Origin: Actinomycetes bacterium
GTDB lineage: Bacteria; Actinomycetota; Coriobacteriia; WRKU01; WQUG01
Assembly: GCA_031272275.1 (NCBI GenBank)
Contig: JAISUC010000011.1
Span: 18,843 to 82,842, forward strand
Length of the DNA stretch: 64,000 nucleotides
Direction of reading: 5' to 3'
A program made the translations under genes and the position numbers. Position 1 is the first letter of the stretch. Every line of letters begins with the position of its first letter. The notes under the pieces were generated by a model. It worked only from the letters and a program-made list of their open reading frames with translations, did no database searches and was not told the DNA's origin. This document shows, one piece after another, positions 7,957 through 17,800 of this stretch.

Positions 7957-9314
7957 AATGCCTCTCCGAATGCGTCGTACAGGATGGTATCGATTATACG
8001 CACATCCACGGTCTGTCCGACCACATAATCTGACGGATCGCCCTGCAGACGCACGATTCCGTCAATTTCAGGCGCAGCATGGGGAGTGCGTCCCAAAGCA
8101 CAGCCCTCTTCGGCGTCATATCCTTCAATCAGAACCGATACTGTGTCGCCAATGCTTTGTGCCGCACGTTCCCAGCCCAGCCGGTCGGCCGCGTCGCGCA
8201 GCTGCTGTGCACGACTGTTACGCAGTTCATCGGACAACTGCCCGGGCAGGGTTGCCGCAACGGTGCCGTCCTCGGGCGAATAGGCGAACACACCGACATA
8301 ATCAAAGTCCACACGGCGCACCCAGTCGAGCAGCGCCGCGAATTCGTCTGCGGTCTCTGAGGGAAAACCGGCAATCAGCGTCGTGCGCACCACCAGCCCG
8401 GGCACGCATTCCCGAGCGTGCGCAATCAGGCGCGCGTATTCATCCCCGTCACCAACACGGTGCATCAGGCGCAGGATGCGCCGCTCACTGTGTTGCAGGG
8501 GGATATCCAGATAGGGAACCACATGCTGTAGCCCTGCCATACAATCCAGCAATCGGTCGGTCAGACCCTCGGGCTGCAGGTACATAATACGCAGGCGCTG
8601 CACCCCGGGAATGCCGTCCAAGCGCCGCAGCAGATCCGGCAGCGTGGCATCCGGCGTTCCCGCAGGCAGGTCGCACCCGTAGCGCCCGGTATCCTGGGCA
8701 ATCAGGATGAACTCGCGCACGCCCCGTTCGGCCAAAGCGCCGACCTCGGACACGATATCGTCAGCCGGGCGCGAGCGATAGGGTCCGCGTATCCCGGGAA
8801 TCGTGCAATACGAACAGCTGCGGTCGCAGCCGTCTGCGATTTTCACATAGGTGTAAGGGGCGTCAACCGTGCGCGTAGTCCCCTCACAGGCAGCTTCAGG
8901 TATTGCAGCGGGCGAAACAGCCGGCTGTCCTCCCTCGTCCAGTTCCGCCACGACCGAAACGATGGATGCCTCGTCGGCAATGGGGACAAAGGCTGCAACC
9001 TCGGGGATTTCGGCTGCCAAATCATCCCCATAGCGGTTGACCATGCAGCCGGTGACCACGACCTGACGCAGGCGGGTGGAGCGTTCATCCTCTCCCGTGT
9101 GCCCTGCAGTGTTTTCCGAATCCAGCAGGTCCAGGATGGTTTCGATGGACGTTTCGGTGGCGGTCCGGATGAAAGCGCAGGTGTTCACGACGACCAGGTC
9201 GGCGGCGTCGGTGTCGTCGGTCACGGTGTGTCCGGCGCTGACCAGGGCTGCGCGCATGGTATCGGTGTCGACTTCGTTTTTCGGGCAGCCGATGGTGGTA
9301 AATGCGATGTTCAC
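7953..9314 (-). CDS. rimO: Ribosomal protein S12 methylthiotransferase
   Basis: A 453-residue radical-SAM methylthiotransferase that adds a methylthio group to the conserved Asp of ribosomal protein S12. The N-terminal UPF0004 domain starts MNIAFTTIGCPKNEVDTD and has the other two cluster cysteines in NTCAFI and GCMVNRYG. The radical-SAM domain carries CDRSCSYCTIPGIRGPYRS with the CxxxCxxC cluster motif. A C-terminal TRAM domain (VSVLIEGYD, GDPSDYVVGQTVDVRI) completes the usual order and length. GCPKNEVD and the LPGQLSDELRNSRAQQL region fit RimO rather than MiaB. It starts 31 nt downstream of yajQ and overlaps the pgsA fusion. The ribosome-binding site is weak. Confidence 0.95.
   Translation of the reverse strand: MNIAFTTIGCPKNEVDTDTMRAALVSAGHTVTDDTDAADLVVVNTCAFIRTATETSIETILDLLDSENTAGHTGEDERSTRLRQVVVTGCMVNRYGDDLAAEIPEVAAFVPIADEASIVSVVAELDEGGQPAVSPAAIPEAACEGTTRTVDAPYTYVKIADGCDRSCSYCTIPGIRGPYRSRPADDIVSEVGALAERGVREFILIAQDTGRYGCDLPAGTPDATLPDLLRRLDGIPGVQRLRIMYLQPEGLTDRLLDCMAGLQHVVPYLDIPLQHSERRILRLMHRVGDGDEYARLIAHARECVPGLVVRTTLIAGFPSETADEFAALLDWVRRVDFDYVGVFAYSPEDGTVAATLPGQLSDELRNSRAQQLRDAADRLGWERAAQSIGDTVSVLIEGYDAEEGCALGRTPHAAPEIDGIVRLQGDPSDYVVGQTVDVRIIDTILYDAFGEAL
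8081..8094 (+). repeat. Copy of the dispersed GGGGAGTGCGTCCC motif inside rimO
   Basis: Exact 14-base match to a word found repeatedly in this window, here within the C-terminal coding part of rimO. It encodes LGRTPHAA on the minus strand. Confidence 0.7.
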
Positions 9315-9345
9315 GGGCGTATTTGACGTGGGCGACGTGGCCGCA

Positions 9346-9846
9346 TCAGCGGTAATTCACGTACTGCAGCGGAATGTCGTAGTCGGCGTCTTTCAGATAG
9401 GCGATGACTTTCTGCAGCTCATCGCGGCTGGGGCTGAAGACGCGGATTTTGTCGCCCTCGATCTGGGTTTTCAGTTTGTTGAATTTCTGCGCTTTGATAT
9501 CTTTGTTGATTTTCTTGATCAGGTCCTCGTCGATGCCGGCAATCACGCTGCCGGTATAGCGGACCGTGCCGCCGGTGGCAGCCACCGGTGCCGACCAACG
9601 GATGGCCTTCAGGTCGATGTTTCGCCGGACCAGTTTGCTGTTCAGGATGTCTTTTACCTGACCTGCGACGAAGTCACTGGGGGCGCGAAGCGTGAACTCG
9701 TGCTTGCCCTTGTCGAATTCCAGTGTGGCGCCGCTGCCCTTCAGGTCGTAGCGCTGGACCAGCTCCTTAGTGGTCTGGGTGTAGGCGTTGTCGACCTCTT
9801 GGTAGTCGACTTCGGATACGATATCGAAACTTGCGTCTTTGGCCAT
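9346..9846 (-). CDS. yajQ: YajQ-family nucleotide/RNA-binding protein
   Basis: A 166-residue UPF0234 protein made of two ferredoxin-like halves. It begins MAKDASFDIVSEVDYQEVDN and includes TKELVQRYDLKGS, EFTLRAPSDF, SKLVRRNIDLKAI and the C-terminal KIRVFSPSRDELQKVIAYLKD. Family members bind nucleic acid or nucleotides; some proteobacterial ones bind cyclic di-GMP, which cannot be assumed here. The ATG chosen is 20 codons inside the longest frame because it carries the conserved N-terminus and has AGGGGAGA upstream. It heads the yajQ-rimO-pgsA/pncC run. Confidence 0.93.
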   Translation of the reverse strand: MAKDASFDIVSEVDYQEVDNAYTQTTKELVQRYDLKGSGATLEFDKGKHEFTLRAPSDFVAGQVKDILNSKLVRRNIDLKAIRWSAPVAATGGTVRYTGSVIAGIDEDLIKKINKDIKAQKFNKLKTQIEGDKIRVFSPSRDELQKVIAYLKDADYDIPLQYVNYR

Positions 9847-9948
9847 GGTTGTTTCTCCCCTTCGTCCGTCTGCGATGTTATCCGTCTGCGTTTTCAGTGT
9901 TGTCATTATAACTAATGACCGTACGTGTTAAGCACAGCCGGCGAGTCA

Positions 9949-11574
9949 TTAGGGGGTTGTGAGCCAGGAAAAGTCAAACGTGGACTTTTGTGAGAGCTTG
10001 TTGCCGTTCTTGTCATAGATGGCGTTCAGGTCGATGCGCCCGCCAATGCCGGCTAGTGAGCCCTCGCTGGTGTATTGCCACAGATCGGTCGGATAGGTCG
10101 GCAACGCCGAGCCCTGGAGCGACCCGTCGTTGGTCCCGTAACGCGGAATCCAGACGAAGTCGGGTGTTTTGGGATTGGTGACATCGGTCGTCAAGTTCAG
10201 ATTGAGCTTGCTGTACAGGTGGTGTGCCACATAGATGCCGACTTTCACGCGCGCACGCGGGTTTGCGGTATCACTGGCGGCGAGGCTCCGCAGCGTCGAG
10301 ATAAAGGCTTCGGTGTTGGCACGGGTTATGTAGTCGACCTCGCAGTCGACCACGAAAAAGACCGGCTTGCGCCCGCCCTGGGTGGCGCGGCTGTAAAAGA
10401 GCTTCGCCTCTGCCTGAGCCTCGGCCTTGGTCTCGTAACGTGCGAAATCGTAAACGCCGTAAGGGACTTCATATTGCACGCAGGCTTTGGAGTATTCCAG
10501 GTAGCGACTGTCGATGGCGTTCGGCTTTGACGCGGTGCCGCCGATGTCCTGTACGCGCAGAATAGCCAGATCAATCAGGGGACCGGCTTTGGTCCAGTCG
10601 ATGCTCCCCTGCCATTTCGACAGATCGACGATAACCGGGTTTCGGGTGACAACAACCGAGACCTTGGTCGACAAGCCGGCGGCAGGTCCTTTGTTGGCCT
10701 TGATGGTGATGGTTGCCTTGCCCCTACGCAGAGCCATAACCGTGACGCTGCCGTTGCTGTTCATTTTGACGGTGCAGATGGTGGTGTCGCTGCTGACTGC
10801 GGTCCGTTTCGGGGCAGGTGTCGAGGGATAGACGTTCGATTTTAGGGTGAAGGACTTACCCGGGGTCATCGTCAGGTCCTTTTGCGCGGTGATTCCGATG
10901 ACGGTGATGGTTTTGGTGGCTTTCTTACCGCTGGAGGCGCGGGCGGTGATGGTGGCCTTGCCGGCGGATTTCGCCGTGACGAATCCCGCCTGGTTAACCG
11001 TGGCGACCGAGGTGTTGCTGCTGGTCCATTTCAGCGTGTTGGTGGTCGACTGAGCGCCGGGCTTGACCGTGAGTGTCGGTCGTTTGACGGTGCCGCGCTT
11101 CAGCGTGTAGCTGCCGCTGAAGCTGAGCTTGGTGATGGATTTGGTCTTGCTGACGACTTTGACTTTGATGCTGTCCTTGTGTCCTTGCCGTGTACGGGCC
11201 GTGATGGTGGCGGTGCCGGTCTTTTTGGCGGTGATTTTACCGGTCTTGCTGACACTGACGACCGAGGACTTGCTGCTTTTCCAGCTTGTGACTTTGTCCC
11301 CGGACGGCAGAAAACGGGCTGCCAACTGACGTTTGCCGCCTTTTTTTATGCTCATCAGCGTGTGCGAGGGAGAAGTCCCCGTGATACGGAAGGCTGCGGC
11401 ATGAGCGAGGGCGGGAGCGACCCACAAGACCGCCATCGCCCATGCCAGCACCAGTACGCGTACGTACCGCCCGTATATGTGTGCGTTCCTCTGTGTCCTC
11501 AGCTGTGTCGTCCGTGGCAGTGATTCTGCTGATTCCACTGATTCTGTTTTGAGTGCGCCTGTATGCATGATCAT
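9949..11574 (-). CDS. Secreted GH25 muramidase with N-terminal Ig-like (Big_2) repeats
   Basis: Predicted lysozyme-type peptidoglycan hydrolase. After an export signal (VRVLVLAWAMAVLWVAPALAHAA) come about three to four Big_2-like domains, recognised by WKSSKSSVVSVSKTGKITA, WTSSNTSVATVNQAGFVTA and similar. The C-terminal GH25 domain begins PVIVDLSKWQGSIDW and contains the acidic motif VFFVVDCEVDY, KVGIYVAHHLY, DFVWIPRYG and DLWQYTSEG...IDLNAIYD, consistent with the family's catalytic Asp/Glu set. The start is uncertain: the frame is open further upstream, but that part overlaps a repeat-rich hairpin block. An ATG at 11574 or 11568 just upstream of the signal segment is preferred, though neither has a clear ribosome-binding site. 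The protein would be 541 residues. Confidence 0.85.
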   Translation of the reverse strand: MIMHTGALKTESVESAESLPRTTQLRTQRNAHIYGRYVRVLVLAWAMAVLWVAPALAHAAAFRITGTSPSHTLMSIKKGGKRQLAARFLPSGDKVTSWKSSKSSVVSVSKTGKITAKKTGTATITARTRQGHKDSIKVKVVSKTKSITKLSFSGSYTLKRGTVKRPTLTVKPGAQSTTNTLKWTSSNTSVATVNQAGFVTAKSAGKATITARASSGKKATKTITVIGITAQKDLTMTPGKSFTLKSNVYPSTPAPKRTAVSSDTTICTVKMNSNGSVTVMALRRGKATITIKANKGPAAGLSTKVSVVVTRNPVIVDLSKWQGSIDWTKAGPLIDLAILRVQDIGGTASKPNAIDSRYLEYSKACVQYEVPYGVYDFARYETKAEAQAEAKLFYSRATQGGRKPVFFVVDCEVDYITRANTEAFISTLRSLAASDTANPRARVKVGIYVAHHLYSKLNLNLTTDVTNPKTPDFVWIPRYGTNDGSLQGSALPTYPTDLWQYTSEGSLAGIGGRIDLNAIYDKNGNKLSQKSTFDFSWLTTP

Positions 11575-11639
11575 GCATACAGTGTGCCATGCTGCTTTAT
11601 CCGGTTTCCATTTGGTCACGAATGTTTCATCATTCCCAC

Positions 11640-11770
11640 ACAAATCGTGTTCTGTGCGCGGTGGGCTGATGCCCCGTGCTGACGCACGGGGGCTGTTATC
11701 CGGGGGGTGGGCAAATGCCCACCCCCCGGTGGATTGCCGCGCGATGCGTTGCATCGCCCGCAATGAGGGG
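11640..11770. repeat. Cluster of three hairpins, dispersed repeat family
   Basis: Three near-perfect palindromes in series: CCCGTGC-TGAC-GCACGGG, GGGGGGTGGGC-AAAT-GCCCACCCCCC, and GGATTGCCGC followed by GCGATGC-GTT-GCATCGC and CGCAATGA. The outer words of the last (GGATTGCCGCG...CGCAATGA) match copies at 7112 and 38947, while its palindromic core differs. It lies between the giant gene's stop and the GH25 start. Confidence 0.8.
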
Positions 11771-11808
11771 ATGAATATCACACGCTCATCACGTCATTGC
11801 CCTTACGT

Positions 11809-14800
11809 TTATGCCTCCTTTCGGGTGCGGCGGTGCAGGGCAAAGCTCGCGACTGCTGCCGCCAGCAGTACCATGACCACGATCCAGCTCCAAGCGACTT
11901 CGCCGGTGCTCCCGGGTCGTACGGGCGTGGGTGCCGGTGCCGGCTTGGCAACCGCAGGTTTCTTGTACGCATAGACCGGCGGTTTCGCTGCCGTGGCACT
12001 GCCGATACGCGGGTTGTGTATCGTGTAGGAGCCGACGACGTTGCCGTCCGCATCCCTCAGCGTCACGGTGTAGTCGCCTGCGGGCAGGTGGTCAAAGCGA
12101 TAGTTGTTCCCGTCACTGTCGACACTGCCGGTCGTCGTCACCGGACCGACCAGTTTGCCGTCCAAGTCATAGACCGGGTTTCCGTTCGGGTCGGTGATGG
12201 TCACGATGATGCCTGCCTTGGGCCCTTCGCCCGGATCCTGTTTGCCGTTGCCGTTCTTATCGTCAAACACCAGACCACCGACGTCATAGCTGGGTACCAA
12301 ACCGATGTCGATATGCGCCGTGTCGGTCGTGATGACCCCGGCTGCGGCGGCCGCCTGGGTCAGGTCGCCACGAGCGTTGCGGGTGCCGGTGCCGTCGCTG
12401 TCATAACGGTCATCACCGACATCCTTTTTCGCAACCTCATAGTCTGCCAGCTTGGTGCCGCTGCCGTCGGTGAACACCAAGCGATAGTCGCCCTGGGGAA
12501 CATTCACAAAGTGATAGTTACCGTCGGCGGTCACCTGCGTGGTCGTGACGTACGGCGGATACAGATTGCCTTCGCTGTCGCGCGCCGGCACGTATTGCCC
12601 GGTCGTCGGATCCTTGACGTACAGGTTCACGTTCACGCCGGCAATCGGCGGCTCGCCCGCGTCACGCACACCGTCGTTATCGGTGTCCTGCCAGACCAGA
12701 CCGTCAATCGTGTAGGTCTTGACCAGGCCGAAGTCGGTGTGCCGTGCGCTTCCGTCGCTGTCATAGTTCGCGTTACCGACGACTGCATCGGCTCGGTCGG
12801 TCCCGCCGCCCGAATAGGTTCCCCGTGCATCGTTGTCGATGGTCGTGTTGCCGCCGACCTGATGGCGCGTCACGCTGTAGTCGCTCAGCACGTTTCCTGC
12901 CGCATCCAGCAGCGTCACGGTGTAGCTACCCGGTGGCAGCTCTTCAAAGTAATACGTGTAACCATCCGTCGCATACAGGCTGTTGTCGACGATGCAGGTC
13001 GCCACCACAGATCCGTCGATGTGCCGCGCCCGGGTGCCGTCCGGCAGGTAGACCACGACCTGCAGCCCGTCACCGATCAGCACCTCGCTGCCGTCGCGCA
13101 CACCGTTATTGTTGCGGTCATCCCAAACCAGACCGCTGATCTCGTAGTTCTTGGTCAGACCCATGTTGTTGCCGACGCTGACACCGTCACTGGTGACCGT
13201 GGACGGACCGACGATGATGCCGCCGATGTTGCCCTGTTTACCGCCACCCGGCGTCGCCGTCTGGGTTGCATCACTATCCAACAGCGGGTCTGCGCCCTGT
13301 CCGGTTTGTGTGACCGACATATCACCCAGGGTGTCACCGGACGGGTCGGTAAAGACCACCCGGTACTGACCTTCGGGCAGGTCGGTGAACACATAGTTTC
13401 CGCCGCCCAAATCGACATCGGTGGTCACCACGGACAGCACCGGATCCCCGCCGGTATGCGTCGCCGGCACCCAGCCGCCGCCGCCCCCGTTAGCCGTCGG
13501 ATCCCAGACCTCCAGATCCACGGTCGTGCCGGGTAGCAAGGGCTCGGTCAGGTCGCGGATGCCGTCATTGTCCTCATCATCCCAGACGATACCGCCCAGG
13601 TCGTAGCAGGGCGTCAAACCGACATCGTTTCCGCCGGACACATTGTCGGTGGTCGTCGTGGACGGATCCAGCACAATACCGCTGATAACGGCCTGTTTGG
13701 CGCCGTTGACCACGGTCTGGGTCGCGTCGCTATCCAACCTGTCGTCGCCACCTTGATCGGCACGGGTGACACTCCAGCCGCCCTCGGCACCGCCGGCCGG
13801 GTCGGTGAACACGACTTGGTAGGTGCCTTCCGGCAAGTTCACGAAGTGATAGGTGTAGCCGGCCGACGCCGTATCGGTGGTGACGACCTGGGGCGGCACC
13901 TGTGCGCCGGATATGTCGGTCGCCGGGACGTACCCGCCCGCGCCGCCGTTCGCATCAGCGTCCCACACATACAGCGTGACGGTCGAGCCCGGCATCAGGT
14001 CTTCGCCCGGATCGCGCACACCGTCGTTGTCGGCGTCGTTCCAAACCAGCCCGTTCAGGTCGTAGGCCTGCACCAGACCGAAATCGATGTGGCGTGCGCT
14101 GCCGTTGGCATCATAGTCGGCCGCCCCCACCGCAGCGTCTGCCCGCTCGGTCACGTTGTCGGTGTAGATGCCCACCGCGTCATTGTCGACCACGGTGTTG
14201 GTCCCCACCCGCCTCTGCGTGACCCCATAGGTACCGAACACGGTGCCGGTCGGGTCGTACAGGATGATGACGTATTCGCCGTCGGGCAGCTCTTCGAAAT
14301 GCCAAGTGTAATCATTGGCGACGTAGCCCGCGTTGTTGATGGACTCGGTCGCCACCACAGATCCGTCGATGTGACGCGCCCGCGTGGTCCCGTCCGCCTG
14401 ATAGATCACCACGACACAGCCGGTACCGATCAGGCTTTCGCCGATGTCGCGGATGCCGTTGTTGTCGCTGTCCTCCCAAACCAGGCCGCTCATCTCGTAG
14501 TTTTTGGTCAGACCCATGTTGTTGCCGGTCGACGCCCCGCCGGTCGCCACGGTGGACGGACCGACGATGATGCCGCCGATGTTGCCTTGCTTGCCTGTGC
14601 CCGGCAGCGCGGTTTGCGTCGCGTCGCTGTCCAGCAGCTCGTCGGTGCCCTGGTTGGCGCGCGTCACCGACATGTCACCCAGCGTGGCCTCGCTGGGATC
14701 GGTGAACACCACGCGGTATTCGCCCTGGGGCAGATCTTCAAACAGGTAGTTGTAGCCGTTGTCGGTATCAGTAGTCACGATGGAGAGTACGATGTCTCCA

Positions 14801-17800
14801 CCGGTGTGATGTGCCGGGACCCAGTCGCCGTTGCCACCGTTTGCCGTCGGATCCCAGACCTCCAGATCCACGGTCGTTCCCGGCAACAGGGGCTCGCCTG
14901 TGTCCTTGATGCCGTCGTTGTCCTGATCATCCCAGACATAGCCGTTGATGTCATAGCTCGCAGACAGACCCAGATCGTTTCCGGTCGAAATGTTTCCGGT
15001 CACGCTCGGGTCCAGCACGATGTTGCTGATGGTCGCAGTCTTGGAACCATTCGGCAGCACCGTTTGTGTCGCATCGCTGTCACGCAGGTCGTCTGTGCCC
15101 TGATTGATCTTCGTCGCGCTGTAATCGCCCAGGGTGGCGCCTGTTGGATCGCTGAATATGACCTGATAGGTACCGGCCGGCAGCTCGTCAAAGCGATAGC
15201 CGTATCCGGCAGACGCCGTGTCGGTGGTTACCGTCTGGGGCAACACCGGCGTGCCGTCGACGTGTACGGCGGGCACCCAGTCGCCGCTGCCACCGTTGGC
15301 GGACGGATCCCAGACGTTCAGCTGTACGCTGCTGCCCGGCAGCGGCGTCTCGCCGCTGTCGCGAATGCCGTCGTTGTCCGTATCGTTCCAGACAGTCCCG
15401 CGGATTTCATAGCTGGGTACCAGACCGATGCCGACCGTGTCGATGTCGCGTGTCACGTATCCGACGTCAACGGTTGCGGTCGTCAGGTCGCTGTTATCGT
15501 TCTTTGCAGCGACCGCGTCGCTGTCCAGACGGTCATCGGTGCCGACGTCCTTTTTGGCAACCTCGTAGTCTGCCAGCGTGGTGCCACTGCCGTCGGTGAC
15601 GACGACTTTGTAGTCACCTTCGGGCAGGTTTTCGAACTTCCAGTTGGTGTTGCCGGTTGCGGTGTCGGTGGTCACAACCGCGGTATAGGTCGTACCCTGA
15701 CTGTCCGTCGCCGGGACGTACTCCCCCGTTATCGGATCGCGCACCAACAGGTTCACGGTCAGATCGCCGATTGCAGGTTCACCCGGATCGCGCACACCGT
15801 CGTTGTCGGTGTCTTCCCAGACCAGGCCGCTGATGTCATAGGTTTTGACCAGGCCGAAGTCGATGTTGTAGGCATGCCCGTTGCCGTCGTAATCGGTACC
15901 ACCCACGGCCGCCTGGGCCCGGTCGGTCACGCCACCGGTATAGACGCCCACGGCATCGTTGTTCACGGTCGGGTCGTTTCCGACCTTCGCGCGCGTGACG
16001 CCATAGACGCCCAGCACGGTGCCCGACGGATCGTACAGGGTCACCACGTAGCTACCCGGGGGCAGTTCGGTGAATTCATAGGTGTGCCCGGACAGGCCGT
16101 AGTCGGCAACGGTCACGGTTTCGGTCGCCACCAGCGTGCCATCTATATGATGCGCGCGCGTGGTGCCGTCCGATTCGTAAACCACGACCAGGCAGCCGTC
16201 CGCCAGCAGCACTTCGCCGGTGTCGCGGATGCCGTCGTTGTCGGCGTCATCCCAGACCAAGCCGCTGATTTCGGCGTTCGGCACCAAGCCGCAGTTCACG
16301 CCCGAAACCACTCCGTTGGTCCCGATACCCGGACCGGTGTCGATACCGCTGACGGTCGCGGTCTTGGTGCCTTCGCCGCTGCCGTGTTGTGTGGCGTCCG
16401 AATCGATCAGTTCGTTCGAGCCGACATCGCGTTTGGTGACCGACATATCGCCCAGCGTGTTGCCGGACGGGTCGCTGAAGGTCACGCGATACGTGCCTTC
16501 AGGGATGTCGTCGAATCGGTAGTTGTAGGTCGCGGACGGCGCGCCCGCGTTGTCCGTGGTCAGCTGCGAGGGCACCACAGCACCGGTCACATCGTGTGCC
16601 GGCACCCAGCCGCCGCTGCCGCCGTTGGCGGTCGCGTCCCAGACCTCCAGGGTCACGGTGGTCCCGGGAATCGGCGCCTCGGAGCTGTCGACCAGTCCGT
16701 CGTTGTCGGTGTCTTCCCAGACCAGACCGTTGATCTCGAAGCTGCGCGTCAGACCCAGGTCGTTGTTGCGACTGGACCAGCCGTCGACCAAGCTGTCGGC
16801 AGGCAGCGTGATACCGTCAATCGTCGCCGATGTCAGGGTGCCGTTTGCATCGTGTCCGCCCACACCGTCGTTATCGATGGTGTCGTCGCTGCCCACATTG
16901 GTCGCAGACACGCCGAATTCGCCCAGCAGGGCTCCTGATACGTTATCGGTGAACACCACTTTGTATGTGCCATAGGGCAGGTCCTCGAACAGGTAGTTAT
17001 GCCCGTTCAAAATCGCTGTCGTGGTGGTCTGCGGCGTGATGGTTCCCCCGTGGGCGTCGGTCGTCACCTGCGTCCAGGCGCCGCTTGAGGGGTTTTGCAC
17101 GAACAGCGTCGCGACCACTCCGGCCAGCGCCGGCTCGCCCGGATCCTGCAGCCCATCATTGTCGCGATCCTCCCAGACCAGACCGCTGACCTCGTAGGTT
17201 CGCCGCAATCCGATATCGTTCGAGACGCTGTCGGTGTTCGTCAGCGACAGCAGCGTCGCCGCGTCATCGATACTGACCGTCACCAGCTTGCCGGTACCGT
17301 CGGTGGTATGCGCGGTGGCATCACTGTCGACGGTGTCGTCTGCGCCGACGTCGCTGGCAGTCAAATCACAGGCACCCAGCCACTGCGTGTCGCTTTCAAA
17401 GGTCACGCGGTACTGACCTGCCGGCAGCGCGGTAAAGCAATAGTTAAACCCGGTCTGTGTCGCCGTGGACGACTCGGTCACCTGCGACGGGACCAGGTTC
17501 CCCTGGTCGTCGCGCGCAGCCACCCAGCCGCCGCTGCCGCCGTTGGCAGACGCGTCCCAGACCTCCAGCGACACCTTCACGCCGTCGATCGCCGGCTCAT
17601 CCGGATCCTGAATGCCGTCCAAATCACGGTCATCCCAAACCAGACCCGCCAACACATAGGGCTTGAACAGACCGGCGTCGTTGTGTTCGCTGGCGCTGGC
17701 CGTGCCGTCCACCGAAATCACGTGATTTGCCTGTGTGGACATATCGACCAAATCGTGCAAGTTGGTATAGCGCCCGTCGACGTCGCTGTCCTTATCCTCG

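Noticed and set aside
11575..11781. N-terminal extension of the GH25 muramidase
   Set aside because: It translates hairpin repeats and would bury the signal peptide about 100 residues inside the protein.
13753..16938. Very long plus-strand open frame (over 1000 codons) and neighbours at 11797-13536, 17095-18222, 18409-19848 and 19864-21768
   Set aside because: They lie antisense to the giant adhesin gene, show Arg/His/Val/Gly-rich composition without domains, and arise because the repeated GC-rich sense codons leave the complementary frame open.
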